64,000 nt of DNA from Chloranthus sessilifolius (GCA_021018995.1 CM037587.1:19035366-19099365); one strand, 5' to 3'. Shown: positions 44,654-58,019, counted from the first letter of the stretch. Numbers and translations: made by a program. Notes: generated by a model from the letters alone, not told the origin.

Positions 44654-45985
44654 AATGCCCATCTTTGGAGCATTATTGTGTAGAAAAAGTGTGTTGAAGA
44701 AGTAGGCACTCCCTTTCAAGGTGCCTTCTCGTCTCTTTGCAAGATCACAAGTTTAAAATGGGGAGCTAACATGAAATGTTTGGTTTTCTTATCTGTCGGC
44801 GCAAGCTAAATAAAGGATATTGGTGTGCCTCTTGGTAGCAGTTGAGAGGTGTATCCAAAGACACGAGTGCATATTGCATCCCGTCCCATATCACGACCTT
44901 CTGAATATCGTAGTCAAATGGGGGAAATTGACACAAAAGAGGTACTAGTGGCGTCACACGAATATCAAGATATGAGGTCACGTGATCGGGTAATATGATG
45001 TAATATAATGGCAAAAGCTTTCACAAACCATGTCAGACTAGATGTGTCATTTCTAACACCAACGATGTATCAGGGATCCCTTTCCAGTGGACATTCGTGA
45101 TTTCTCAAAGTTGAGTATACTCGGTGCTCAATTTCCCAGGGGAAGGAAAGGATTGGGTTGATGAGAGGTGAAAGTTTGATAGACAGGGAGTTTTGAAAGT
45201 TCGAGTTCTAACTTTAAGATCAATTCGATAAAAACTTAAAAAAATGTTGCTTTCGAGACATCACTAAGCAGATCCATCGGCACCGGATTTGGGGACCCGA
45301 CCTTTGTTTTGTTGCCAAGACGTCGCTCGATATGTCGGACACACCTTCTAACCTTCTCGCGGATATTGATGATTTTCTCTTATAGGAGGACTACAATGAT
45401 TTGTGAATTAGGAGAGTTAGGTTTTGAAAATGTTTGACTTAATATTAGAATAATTATATTTACAGAGAATATCGAGTGAAGAGAGGGTGACACTTACCTG
45501 ATTTGGGCAGAATGCCATTCTGAGCTGGATAGCTAGGTGGTTTTTTCACTAATCTGTTTCACTTATAGTTTTTGCGATGGGACATTTGGCAGGTTCGAGT
45601 TTGCTTTTCGCTATGGGATATTGGTTGAGCCTCCCTTCTGGTTGCATGCTATGGTGGATTGCTATGGGACCTGATGATTATGCGATGGGACATTTTGTGT
45701 TTGTAATTCCTGGTTGCCTTGATGCCATGATGGGGCAATGCTGGTCTTTTCTACTTTTTGATGGATTCTAGGTTATGCGGTGGGACAATGGGTTTGGTTT
45801 TATTATTTGTATGTTTTGTGTCTTCGTTGATGTCATGATGTGACTTTGGCAGACCTCCCTTCTGGTCGGTATGCAGGGTCACTGCCAAGAACGTCTGGAG
45901 GGAGACAACTGTTAAGAGGGTTCTACTTGTTCTTGGAGCATGGGAAACCACACAACCACCCACATTGTTCAAATTAGTTTACTTT
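44654..45985. other. Unassigned sequence, possible 3' internal region of a Tat-type element
   Basis: No gene is recognised; the 82-residue minus frame 45014-44766 has no known motif. 45565-45790 repeats the words gcgatgggaca / gctatgggat five times. The boundary with the chromovirus fragment is near 45985. Confidence 0.4.
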
Positions 45986-45994
45986 ATCACCTCT

Positions 45995-47790
45995 TCAACT
46001 ACTATGCCTCTTGCTGAAGCCTTCTTGTTGGTGTTTAATCAGTTGCTCATCAATGATGTGAGTCAGATCCCCTACGTACTTCCTCAATATGGATACGTGG
46101 AATACATCGTGTACTCTCTCTAATTGCGGAGGTAGCATAATCCGATATGCAGTTTCACCAACTTGACCCAAAATGTCGAATGGTTCAATGTAGTGTGGGC
46201 TAAGTTTTTCACGCTTCCTGAAATGCATTACACCTTTCAAAGGTGAAATCTTTAGGAATACATGGTCTCTAATATGAAAATCCACACTTGTACATTTAAT
46301 ATCTGTATAACTCTTCTGTTTACTCTGAGCAATCTTTAACCTCTCGCGGATCCAACTTATCACTTCATTAGTAGTTACAAGAATTTTTAGACCCAAAATA
46401 AATATTTCTCCCTTTTCTTCCCAATTTAGAGGGGATCTACATCTTTGCCCATACAATGCCTCATAGGGAGCCATACCAATGCTTCTCTGATAACTGTTAT
46501 TATATGCAAATACGATCAAAGGTAAATGCTGATCCCATGATCCTCTAAAATCAAGCATGCATGCCTTGAGCATATCTTCAATAATTTGACTTACCCTTTC
46601 AGTTTGTCCATCCATCTGGGGGTGGAATGCTAAGCTGAAGTCCAACCTTGAGCCCATTCCCTCTTGGAATTTATGCCAACAATGTGATGTGTACAACGGA
46701 TCACGATCTGATACTATACTTGCCGGAATACCATGTAATCTAATGATCTCCTTTAAATACATCTCGGCAAGTCTACTTGCAGTATATTAGGTATTGTAAG
46801 GCAATAAATGGGTAGACTTAGTCTGTCTATGACAACCCATATTGCATTGTGTCCCTTTGTTGTTCTTGGTAATCTCACAATAAAATCCATAGAAATTGAC
46901 TCCCACTTCCACTCTGGTATTGGTAGAGGTTGCAATAAACCTGATGGATGTCGATGATCCACTTTCACCTGCTGACACACTAAGGACCTCGAAACATACT
47001 CAGCAACATCCTTTTTCAAACCTCTCCACCATATACTTTTCCTTAGATCTTGTTACATCTCAGTACCACCTGGATGAATCGCATACTTGGATTTGTTCGC
47101 CTCTTCTAGTATGTTATGCCTCAGATCGGCATTGGTCGGTATACAAAGATGCCCTCTGAATAATAATGATCCATCTTCCCTGATGAAGAAATTTGGTCTA
47201 ATACCCTCAGTTACCCCCTGTCTAATCATCACTAGTTCGACATCTTTCATCTGTAGCTCATACACATCATCATACATGGTCGATCGGATAGCTATGTTCG
47301 CTACCAAGACTCCTGACTTTTACACCTCGATCTTAGCGTCGTATAGTGAAACAACCTTCAAAAGTTTCCATTGTCGTATTCCCATAACAAGATTTGCTAA
47401 CTAAGCCGAACTCTTACGACTCAATGCATCTGCCACTACGTTCGCCTTGCCTGGATGATATGAAATGGAGCAATCATAATCTAAGAGAAATTCGATCCAC
47501 CTTCGCAGCCTCATATTCAAATCCTTATGAGTGAACAAGTATTTAAGACTCTTATGATTTGTGAATATCTCAAAAGTCTCCCCACATAAATAATGTCTTC
47601 ATATCTTCAATGCAAAGATCACCACAACAACTTCAAGGTCATGTGTAGGATAATTCTTTTCATGATCCATGAGTTGTCTTGATCCATAGGCAATAATCTT
47701 CTGATTCTGATTAAGCACACAACCTAACCCGTTATGTGATGTGCTATACACCACAAACCCTCTAGTGTCAGTTGGGATGGCAAGCACTAG
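45995..47790 (-). pseudogene. Chromovirus-like RNase H-integrase fragment
   Basis: Minus strand, in order: RNase H ([20 protein letters not shown], then [20 protein letters not shown] and [10 protein letters not shown]), the HHCC finger (KYAIHPGGTEM, VCQQVKVDH), and the integrase core with MDFIVRLPRT (Asp), IVSDRDPLYTSHCW (Asp) and MDGQTERVSQI (Glu). The C-terminal part includes VHDVFHVSILRKYVGD. The motifs are those of Tekay/Del-type chromoviruses. The chromodomain itself is absent because the fragment ends at 45995. Stops and frameshifts occur near 47600, 47400, 47050 and 46790. No RT or LTR is attached. Confidence 0.85.
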
Positions 47791-48741
47791 TGCAGAAGTA
47801 AGCCTCTTATGAAGTGAAGCAACAGAAAAGATGATGAATCGTAAATAAAGAATCATTCTATAGGAAGCTGTGTTAAAGGCTAGAAAATCGTGATTTACGA
47901 TTTTACAAAAGGACACCTTATGAAGCTACTGATCCCGTGAACTTACACCGCCATGCACCAAATTAGAAGAATTCTTGACTTAGAAGTCTGGCCAACCACG
48001 GAACTGAGAAGATTGACGAAGAAGACTCTTAAAGGACTCTACTATTGAAATAAAGGAGAACAATCCAGAAGTACATCAACTGTTGAAAGCAACGAAAGAT
48101 AAAATTAAGAATTAGAGTTATATTAGGATACTTTTATTTTAATAGTTTCTTTTATTAAAATTAGGAGTTTTGTAAACTGACCCCTTATGATCTATAAATA
48201 AGAGGGCTTGGTATAGGAATTAATCATCGAAGAAATTCTCAGCATCAATTGACAATTGAGGTTATGTTTTCTTTCGATCATTAGAGTAGTTTAGTTTAGA
48301 TATCCAAGGTTCTTCAATCATAATTGATGACTGGGATTGAGAGCTGGAAGTTTACAATAGATATATATAGTTTCTCAGAAGCAATTGACGACTATGGCTG
48401 AGGGATGAAAGAAACAATTTTGATTGCTTTCTAGTTTAGATTTATTTTCTTGCTATTTCCTGCTTTGTAAATATCTTCAAATTTTAATTTAAATTGACGA
48501 CTCAGGTTAAGGTTTGCAGATTAGTGTAATGGTTTTTATTTTTCATCTTTAACTTTCTGGAATTTGATTGACGCCCAAATTTCTAGTAGATTAAAGATTA
48601 GTATAAATCTATATTGAAGGATGCTAGTTTTGATTGATGACCAATGCTAGAAGACTGAGATATAGCATAACAGTATTTGAAATTTGTAAATATCCGATAG
48701 CTGAAGATTGTGATTGATAACCACAATCTGAAGAAGGAGGA
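47791..48741. other. Noncoding stretch with degenerate ATTGAYGAC repeats
   Basis: No gene is present. From about 48240 to 48720 the word attga(t/c)gac recurs seven times, near 48249, 48324, 48386, 48500, 48568, 48632 and 48710, each followed by a short purine-rich tail. Confidence 0.5.
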
Positions 48742-48949
48742 TGTTGGATTTCAGAAGTGTGTTTTTTTATTATTTAAAACTGATGATAAAGAAGCACATA
48801 AAATGATGACAAAATAAAATAAAATGAAACCAAAAATTGTTGAACACTAGCACAAAACCAAACGCACAATCCTGCAAGAATCTAGGGCCTGTTGTAGCAA
48901 GTTTTATGAAGTAAGAGTTTGTCCCATGGGGAGTGATGATCTGAACCAC
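48742..48949 (-). repeat. LTR fragment H (Athila-like), interrupted by element D
   Basis: TGTTGGATTTCAGAAGTGTG at 48742 aligns with the start of LTR E (63274) and of the LTRs of element 2, including tagcaagttttatgaagtaa. The match ends at 48949, where the D LTR begins. Confidence 0.75.
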
Positions 48950-51013
48950 TGTAGATACCCTCATTTTTCCCTCTCGGAATATATAAATTTATTCGGTCAA
49001 CCTTTGACCTTGCCCGTAACTTTTCGGAAAGGACTTACCTTCTCTGAAAGTTTCACAACCCTAATATGGCGACCATATGCTAAAACAATAGTATATGGCG
49101 GAACACAGGCTAAAATAATAGCTCTGTGGCTTAGACCCATATGTTGAAACAATAGTATATAGCTGAACACAGGCTGAAACAATGGCTCTATGGTTCAGAC
49201 CCCCTAACCCTTATATGAGAGCCATGCACTGAAACAGTAGTACATGGCTGAACACAGGCTGAAACAATAACCTAGTCAGCCGATCGCTCACTGAGTCGGT
49301 GATCGACTCAAAGCGATTAAGCACCAGGCTACCAGCGCACAATTCAGTTAAACACCTGAAACAGGGCGCGTAATTGGATAAAACCCTATAAAAGAACTTT
49401 TTATTTTGACCTCAAAGGAGGAAAAACAAAATAGAGAGACAGAGAGCGAATAGAGAGAAAAACACAACAATGACTTCGAGATTCGAGTTTCAAGTCTTCC
49501 GGATCCAAAGCATCGAATTTTGAGATTCCTCTCTATCGTCCTGGCATTAGGTAAGAATTTAGCTTTTAGTTTCCGACTCTATTATTTTAGTTCTTAGATT
49601 TAGTTAGTATTTTTTTTTTAGTTTTAACTATTAGTATTAAATTTTCAGTCCTAGACCGTAGCACCCTTTTTTAGACCATAATTTTTAATATCTGGTTCTA
49701 GTTCATCGCTTCTAGAACCAGTCCTTAATCTGATAGCCTAATCACCGACCACCAACTTCAATTGTGTTTTTAAATCTCAATCTCTAGTCCTATCATTAAT
49801 CTCTGGTTCTAGTTCTTAGTTTCTAGAACTAGTCTTTAATCATACGGTCAGATTTTTCTGATTTCAGTCCCGAATTCAGTCCTTACATTTTAAACTCTAT
49901 TTTTAATTCCACAATTTATAATTCAGTTTTCTTAATTTTTAGTTTCATAATTTAATTCATAATTATAATCCAAAATCAACTTGGAAAATTCCAAAAAAAT
50001 ACTATATTATAATCCAAATATTCAATTTGCTTTAATCTCAGCCACCCGATTTGCCCAAGGGAGCTTACGGAGGGTACTCGGGAACGAGGTCAATCCTCCT
50101 TAACATAACGGGCCCAAAACCACTTTTCTTAGATTCTTAGTGAAATTAATCCATTGCTTTGATTAGAGTTAATAAAAATTAGTCCCTTTATTTTAATTTG
50201 ATTTTAGTAAAATTGGTTCATTTGCTTTAATAGATTCTTAGTAAAATTAATTCATTGCTTTAATTGGAATTTTAGAAAAATTAGTCCAAATGCTTTAATT
50301 AGAATTTCAGTAAAATTAGTATACTTGCTTCAATTAGAATTTCAGTAGAACTAGTATATTTGCTTTAATTAGAATTCCAGTAAAAGTGATATATTTGTTT
50401 TACTCGGGATCCCAGTACAATTAGCATGCTTGATTTAATTAGAGTTCCACTAGAATTAATATATTTGCATTCCTAGTACAATTAGGAGACTAATATTAAT
50501 TAGACTTCTAGTAGCATTAGGAAACTAAATTAAGTAGATTTCTAATAAGATCACAACACTTGAATTAATTAGACTCCTAATAGGACTAGGAGACTTAATT
50601 AATTAGACTTCTAATAAGATTAGAATATTTAAACCAAATAGACTTACACTAGGATTAGGATACTAAGATTAATTCCTCACTACAATAAATTCATATAGTC
50701 AGACTTATAGTAGAACAGGAAATTCAAGCCAATTAAAATTATAGCATTAATAAGGAAAGAAGGAAAACTAAACTATCTAAAATAAAAGAAGAGTCATTGC
50801 TGCTGACGTCTGCTAGCGGACGATTCAGTAAAGAAGTAACCCATACCCGCTCCAAAGCGAGATCACTGACGTGTTGCAGCGTCATTAAATATTTGTAGCA
50901 GGTGATCGCAACAAACTAGGAATCTTTCTAGAATCTCCCTTTATTTTCAACATTCAAATACTGCATTGCCAGAGTCCTCTCAAGACAGAATTGGAACCCA
51001 GGAAAAGTGCACA
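48950..51013 (+). repeat. 5' LTR of element D (2,064 bp)
   Basis: It starts TGTAGATACCCTC and ends gtgcaca before the PBS. It is collinear with the reverse complement of LTR copies a-c (for example gggagcttacggagggtac near 50060). A TATA-like ccctataaaag lies at 49384-49394. The second half contains a 35-bp minisatellite. Confidence 0.75.
50180..50480. repeat. 35-bp minisatellite
   Basis: Units opening tgctttaattagaatt start at 50256, 50291, 50326, 50361, 50396 and 50431, with weaker ones on both sides. The period is 35 bp with heavy point divergence. Confidence 0.8.
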
Positions 51014-51022
51014 CCAATAGAC

Positions 51023-51039
51023 TGGTGATCGCGATGGGA
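51023..51039 (+). other. Probable primer binding site of element D
   Basis: tggtgatcgcgatggga lies 9 bp after the LTR end and has the TGGYGA...GGGA shape of Tat primer sites. It is diverged from that of element B and the tRNA is not identified. Confidence 0.5.
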
Positions 51040-51119
51040 CGCTTTTGCTAAACTCTTTCCTTCTTAGATAGGTAGTTTTTATTTTATTTTTCTACTTTTT
51101 CTTTCCATTGTATTATTTC

Positions 51120-52950
51120 TAATTCCCTTGAATATATGAGTCTTCGTCAAAGACTCGAGATGTCCGATATATGAAGAGTGAGTTTAGGAGACCCTTTGTT
51201 GTGGGGATATCATGACAACCCTGTATACGAGGAAGAATCAATTTACGATTCCAACCTATGACAACCTGAGATTAACATGGCTGGTGATATGAAAAATCTC
51301 TTTTCTACCCCGCACACTGGTAATAATCATAATGGGAGAGATAGTAACACTGGACAAAGCGTCACTGCCCAATAAACTATAGAACACAGTGTCTAGAGAA
51401 TACAAAGAGGAGATGATGACACCAAAGAATTGCTTCGAGGACTAGTTGCCGCATATGAGGCCATTAGGACATGACAATATTTAGAAGAACAAGAATAAAA
51501 GGAAAGGCCGCCTCCTACCCCGAGCACGGTGTCAGCTCGCGCCTCATCATTGAGATAACCTACTCATACATTCTTCAACGATGATTCTCTAGACAAGGTT
51601 TGCTCGTGGGTTTCTCCAAAAGACGGAACCATCAAGATTAAAGATCTCCCCAAGATGCTCGATGAATATATGGCCAAGAGAGAACGCCCTGGTCACTCAT
51701 TCAGGTTCGAAAAATTTTGTCGGGATGTCGAATTTATCTTACCAATGGGATTCAAACACTAAGTATAACGGCACAGGATATCCAAACCGTCACCTGGCCC
51801 TCTTTTGCAATGACTATTGACCCATACGCAATAATCAAGGACTTCTCATCCATTATTTCCAACGCTCATTAAAATGGGAAGCTTTAGATTGGTTTTCGAG
51901 ACTCCCGTTGTATAAGATAGATATGTTCGACGATTTAATCGGTCAATTCCTAGACCAGTAAAAACACTTGATCCGAGACATAGTCCTTCTCAGCGATCTA
52001 ATGGTGACAAAGCAAGGACCCGATGAAGAGTTAGCCGACTTCATCGCAAGATGGGGGAAGTTCGCTACCAGGACTGACACTTCAATGAAAGAGAAAGTCT
52101 CGGTTGACATTATCATCGATAATACTAGAGAAGCATTAAAGAGCATGCTTGTCATAAGTGATTGTCCCTACTTCACCGCACTCCACTCCCAGGCCTCCCG
52201 ACTAGCACAATACATCAAAGGCAGAGACCTCACCCTATCCATAGTCACGTCGAAAGTAGGCTCTTCTATTGAATCAAAGTAAAAAAATAACAAGAAAGCC
52301 TCAAGAATCAAGTAGGTTAACACTGTTGTCAACCAAGGGTAGAACTCCGGGAACGAAAACTCCCAACCGAGAAACTTAGGGCAAAATAAAAATCAGCAAC
52401 GGTACACAAACCAAAATCAAGGTACGAATCAACAACAGTATGTGAACCAAAACCATGAGCAAAACCACAATCATGGCCAATACCAGAATAGGAACCAATA
52501 CCCCAACGCCTACCAAAACAAGAATACTGTATAGAATCAACCAGTCCTCACACAAAATTTTAATAACGTACCCCCATCATAAATCTTCAACCCAACTAGA
52601 GGCCCCTACCAGCCGAGGCGGGAACACTATCCCTTTTACCTGTTACAATCCCTAACATCTTTCATCTCCTCAATACCCAGAATCTCCTCTGATTCCGGCA
52701 GGAAAGAACCCAACCATGGCCGACAAATCTAGACTATAGTAAATACTGCACATTCCATTGATATGGGGGACACAATCTAGAAGACTTCTGGGTCCTCCGG
52801 GATGTAATCTATGACATGAATGACCAAAAATAAATCGACTGGGAAGCGCTCAGGAATCCTAACCTTAACAATAATCAACCCCAACAGAACTTAAGAATTA
52901 TTAATAATCCCATGCCCAATCACAACTAAGGAACACCAGCCCAGGTCACC
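51120..52950 (+). pseudogene. gag of element D (decayed)
   Basis: Readable blocks are GTIKIKDLPKMLDEYMAKRE (about 51630), the 104-residue open part 51968-52282 (GPDEELADFIARWGKFATRT), an Asn/Gln-rich segment (52320-52520), and a degenerate zinc-binding-like block YCTFH near 52745 followed by GHNLEDFWVLRDV, with its cysteines partly lost. Stops and shifts separate the blocks. Confidence 0.65.
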
Positions 52951-53819
52951 ACCGTGGACCTTCCCGGTCAATCCTCTTTCCAGCCCTCCACCTTAATCAC
53001 TAGTCTTCAACCTTCCAACACTTTTTCCACCCCTATGAGAGCTCCTTCACCCCCGCATCCCTTAGCCTTGATTACTCAAATTGCCCCGTGGAGCCCACCT
53101 CCTTACCCAATGTTCACTCAGATACAAGTCGTTTCCTTTAGGGCCCGAAGACCATTCCTCCATAGTTACCCACCAGAACCTTCAACCCCTCCAAATCTTG
53201 AATCAACATAATCACCGCTCCCCCAGTCCAATTCAGAGCTCGAGTATGAAGATCATGTTCTTCAAACGACAGTCTAAATCATTGCATGGGTTAACAGTGT
53301 TACCCGAAAGACTCCAAGCCAAGAAGATAAGACAAAGACTGAGTGTTTACCTGATGCAGAAGAGAGGGAATAAGAAGAACATCCTGACCTATGAGAGATG
53401 CTGGTCTCTGCTTTCCTAGAAGAAGAGGATTACACACAGTACCTCCCACCTTGGAGTGGCATAGTGCAAATACTTGCTCCGTCCTTGAATTTCACTCCCT
53501 TCATAAATACATCAATGTCGAGCAACACCAGGCTCGGTCAATAACCAACTTGCCTGATCCTTAAGTCAGGAGCCAATTACCCACCTCCGCCTTTCCCTCG
53601 AAATAAGGATTTCACGAACATGCAACCACCAGAGGGGAACATGAGAGAAAGAGAAGTTACTTGCCACCCCCACCTCACATTATCCCTTCACCATTCTCGG
53701 CACCTAAACCACTCTAACCATCCGCACCCAAGGCTCATCGGCCAGGCAAAGAAATTGCACTCGAGCCAAGATAAGAATATGACCTTCTACGACATCTTCA
53801 AATGATCCCGGCCCAGATA

Positions 53820-54400
53820 TCAATATTAGAACTTATCAAGAAATTGCCTGACCATTATCGACTGCTAATTAGGATGCTTGAAGACACACAAGTTGATGAG
53901 GACACGACATTGGATGAGCTACATCAAATTGCCTCGGTCATGGTGTAACCTTCGGCACTCACTTTCACCGATGCAGACATCCCTAAAGAGTCACTTCAAG
54001 GAAGTTCAGCTCCCATATACCTTATAGTTATAATTAGAGGATTCTCCGTATCCCATGCATTGGTCGATACACGAACATGGCTCAATATTTGCCCGATTAC
54101 AATGTTAAAAATGCTCGAATACACAGAGCATGATTTCAGGCCCTCAACACCATCTCTTATAGCTTATGACTGCTCACGTCATTTCGCGAAAGGGACTATC
54201 AAACTTTAGGTTCACCTCAGACCTATAATAAAAGACGTTACTTTCCATATTTCTGATTGTCCCAGTACTTACAATCCTATCTTAGGAAGAAAATGGTTAA
54301 AGTCAATGAAGGTTGTTGCATCCACATACCACTAATGCATCAAATTCCCGTATGAGGACTCCATTGTCCATATCTATGCTAATGCACCCCTCCAGTAGAT
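53820..54400 (+). pseudogene. Protease of element D with altered active site
   Basis: AILIRGFSVSHALVD-type strand: the frame reads SHALVDTRTWLNICPITMLK (54050-54110), where retropepsins have Asp-Thr/Ser-Gly; here Gly is Arg. It is followed by the conserved PILGRKWLKSMK near 54280. Stops lie near 53947 and 54208. 52950-53820 before it is a Pro/Ser-rich, broken connection to gag. Confidence 0.7.
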
Positions 54401-56580
54401 GGACACTGATTACGTGGCAAGTATTCCGACTGCCCATGATTTTATGCTGAACATGGGCCACATTCAGAAGACTCGAATTCCCGATGAGGCAATCATTGTG
54501 GAAGTTCGTCCCCCTACCCCTCCTAGTTTTCCCTCAATGCATCAACAAAAGTTAGCGAGAAGAGAGGTTGGCCCAGACCTCGCCAAACTCTACAACATCA
54601 ACCTAACTGCCATGAAAGGTTGGGACCTATGTATCAGCTCGGGTACATTCCCCACACAGAACTCAATAAAAACAAGCAAGGTCATGTAGGACTTGTTGTC
54701 CCAAGGAAAATATACAAACACACAGGGTTAGGTTACCAATCAGACAGCCCACAAGCCGACTTGTTCCCTACCTCACCAAAATGGTCTTTATATGACCACT
54801 TCATCTACGGGACCACTGAGAAATCAAATGTGTCAAGGCAGAAGGAAGTGTCCTTCACTGATTCTTAAGAAGCAAAAATCGAACGAATGGCTAAAGCGTT
54901 TAATGATTTAATGAATCTAAATGACGATATTGACGAGCCACTCATTGGAATCAAGCCCTTGTTTGACACTAAGGAGTTTACAGAAGAGAGAAAAGAAGAA
55001 CCCCTAGAACTCGAGCTGTAAGTAGAAGATTAGGAATCCACCAATGATGAAGATTTTCACATAGCTGCCTTGCAAGATGGTGAAGAGTGCTTACACTCAA
55101 TATGGGAAGAGGATGACACCCCACAAGAAAATTTTAGCTCACATAGCATCCGCCTCGGCCTTGACCTTGAAGGATGGGAATGTCCGTGGGACTCCCCTTG
55201 TGTCGCTCACTCATACCAACCCCGCTGTAGGGCATGCACCAACATATTAGAATGTTCCGCTAACTGGATTCGACATTCAACAATAGTAGGATCCAATGAC
55301 TCTGACCTCGTAATGGAAGAAGCAAGTAATGGCCTATCGGCTCAGTTACTGGCGCAGGAAGAAGAAAATTCCAATAGCCATCTAGTCGACCCCAAAGAAA
55401 ATACTCACATCGCTCTTATTGAGTTCGAGGAAGAACTCAAACTAGACACTCCTCCATCCCCAAACGCACCACAACTCCAAATATTTTGGAAATCACTCAA
55501 GGAAGAGTGGCAACCTCCTTAAAGTGATGACGAGGACTATTGGATAGACCTCCCTGCACTTGAGTTAGCAGAGCAGACCAACCAAGGGCTTCAGCCGTCA
55601 CCAGATCAGGAAGAAGAGTTCAATACCGGCTTTGACTCTGACTCAGAAGGATGTGAGTGCCCTTGGGAATCTCCCTTCATTTCTTGCCATTATCAACCTC
55701 GCTATAGAACATGTTGCTCATCCTAATACTATGAAGTTCAAGGGAAGAGCAATGGCAACATAACTCAGAGGATGATAGTTTGACCGATTACGATCTCTAG
55801 AGCTTCTTCGAAGATGAGGCAGTTAATGTGACAGAGAAAATTCGAATGTTAGTGCCACTATCACCAGCGTCACCTATTCAAAAGATCTCATCAGACGAAC
55901 ACTCTAAAAGAAAAAAATGTCAAATTCAGAACAAGTCCACATTTCTCGAAGAAGCGCCCGGACGGCTCTAGCAGCCATCTCACTCCCTTAGTTAGAGGAA
56001 GCAACTTTCCCAGCGCCACTTGAGGCGATCGACCTATTACCATATCTACTATTAAAAATAAAAAAAATAGAAAAAGCAGAAAACCCTAAAAGTTCAGAAA
56101 TATAAAATTTAAAAAAATCAGAAAACCTTGGAAAAGGAAGGGAACCCTTCATCCCGAATCAATTTTGCGACCAATGAGGAGAATTTTCTCCTAATATTTC
56201 TGTCCCCTCTCCTGCGCGTAAACGCAAGGCGTCTAGGCTAAACAATAAGCCAGTAATCATACCAGATCAGATACTTCGTGACTTTGATAAAAGGATCAAT
56301 AGCCTTGACCTTCACCTTACGAAAGATGTCTCAATCATAAATTGTGTCGATGAAGGGCTACCTTTCGCAAAATCAAATCCCCAGTGTAGCAATTTTATAG
56401 TATACGAGCTTACTGACCATGAAGAAAGAACACCAATCACTGAGGAGGCACAAGACTTCCAACATGTCATCAAGTGTTTCGACGAGCAAACCCAAGCTGT
56501 CGCAGAACCTACAAAAGAAATCAACTTTGGCACTGCAGAGAAACCCAATAAGCTATTAATTAGTGCAACACTCAACTCTA
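54400..56580 (+). pseudogene. Acidic linker between protease and RT of element D, with repeated Cys-rich motif
   Basis: This is a long Glu/Asp-rich region with few recognisable features. The block ECPWDSPCVAHSYQPRCRAC (55181-55240) recurs as ECPWESPFISCHYQPRYRTC (about 55650-55710), some 470 bp downstream. Open pieces are 54399-54689, 54863-55020, 55070-55522 and 55524-55725. Tat elements often have a variable spacer here; the function is unknown. Confidence 0.6.
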
Positions 56581-57960
56581 TGGAATGCCAACAAATCGTA
56601 CAAGTCCTATAAGAACACCTCGACTCCTTTGCATGGTCCTATGACGATATGCCTGGTCTAGACCCAAATTTAGTAAAACATCGTCTTGTCTTGGAACCTG
56701 ATGCAAAGCCTGTTAAGCAGAAACTTTGAAGGATGCACCAACAAAATAGCCCTTCAAGTTAAAGAGGAAGTTGACAAGTTGCACAATGCCAAGTTCATCC
56801 GATTCGTCCTTTACCCCAAATGGGGTTGCCAATATAGTACCATTGCTAAGAAAGATGGTAGAGTACGAGTTTGCATTGACCTCTGAAACCTCAACCAGGC
56901 ATGGCCAAAAGACGACTTCCCACTTCCACACATTGACACTCTAGTCGACAACACCGCTAGACATGAGATGTTATCTTTTATGGACGGTTTCTCCAGGTAT
57001 AATCAGATCAAATTAGCAAAGTCTGACCAAGAGAAGACTTCTTTCAGCACACTATGGGGAACATACTCCTACATTGTCATGCCTTTTTGGCTCAAGAATG
57101 TAGGAGCCACGTATCAATGCACTAGATGGTTATCTTCCATGACATGATGCATAAATGTGTAGAAGTCTATGTCGATGACATATTAGTGAAGTCCTAAACA
57201 CGGGCAGGAGATGTTGAAGCACTCCGACTGGTGCTACAAAGAGCTAAGAAGTACCAGCTAAAAAAGAACCTAATGAAATGTGTCTTCGGGGTCACCTTCA
57301 GGAAATTACTCAGTTTCATAGTCAGCAAACGAGGAATCGAAGTTGACCCTATAAAAGTCAGAGCCATATTTGAGATGCCACCTCCCAGTAATATCAAAGA
57401 ATTATGAGGCCTGATAGGAAGATTGTAATTCATCAAGAGATTTATCTCCCAGCATTTAGACAAATGTGATCCTTTCTACAAACTACTTAAAGGAAGAAAC
57501 AAGTATAAATGGGATGACCAGTGCTAGCAAGCCTTCAACAACATAAAAAAGTACTTCCTTAACCCACCAATACTATCACCACCAATCCCCGGAAGACCTC
57601 TAATACTCTACCTCTCAGTAAATTATAAAGCAATGGGAGTAATTCTTGGACAATATGAAGAAGACAGCAAGAGAGAGAAGGCTGTCTACTACCTTAGTAG
57701 GACGATGGTTGAGTACGAACGAAAAATAAACTTTAATGGAGAAGACCTGCCTCACATTGGTGTGGGCCTTAACCAAATTACGACACTACTTCGGAGCACA
57801 TAAGATATTAGTACTAGCCCGAATGGACCCTCTGAAGTATGCATTCGAAAAGCCCGCAATATCAGGAAAGATCGCTTGCTGGCATATGCTATTATAAGAA
57901 TTCGATATCACTTACATCACGCAGAAGTCGATCAAAGGGCAAGCAATCGCCGACTACCTC
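56580..57960 (+). pseudogene. Reverse transcriptase and RNase H of element D (heavily decayed)
   Basis: RT blocks include HLDSFAWSYDDMPGLDPNLV, KDGRVRVCIDL, and the catalytic VEVYVDDILVKS (57168-57182 for YVDDI), then LMKCVFGVTFRKLLSFIVSK and FEMPPPSNIKEL. RNase H follows with RPLILYLSVNYKAMGVILGQ, where the usual first Asp is absent, and KAVYYLSRTMVEYE. More than ten stops lie across the RT. Confidence 0.8.
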
Positions 57961-58019
57961 ACAGATCTCTCACTCCTGATCAATGAGCCCATATACATGG
58001 ATCTCCATGATGAAACCCT

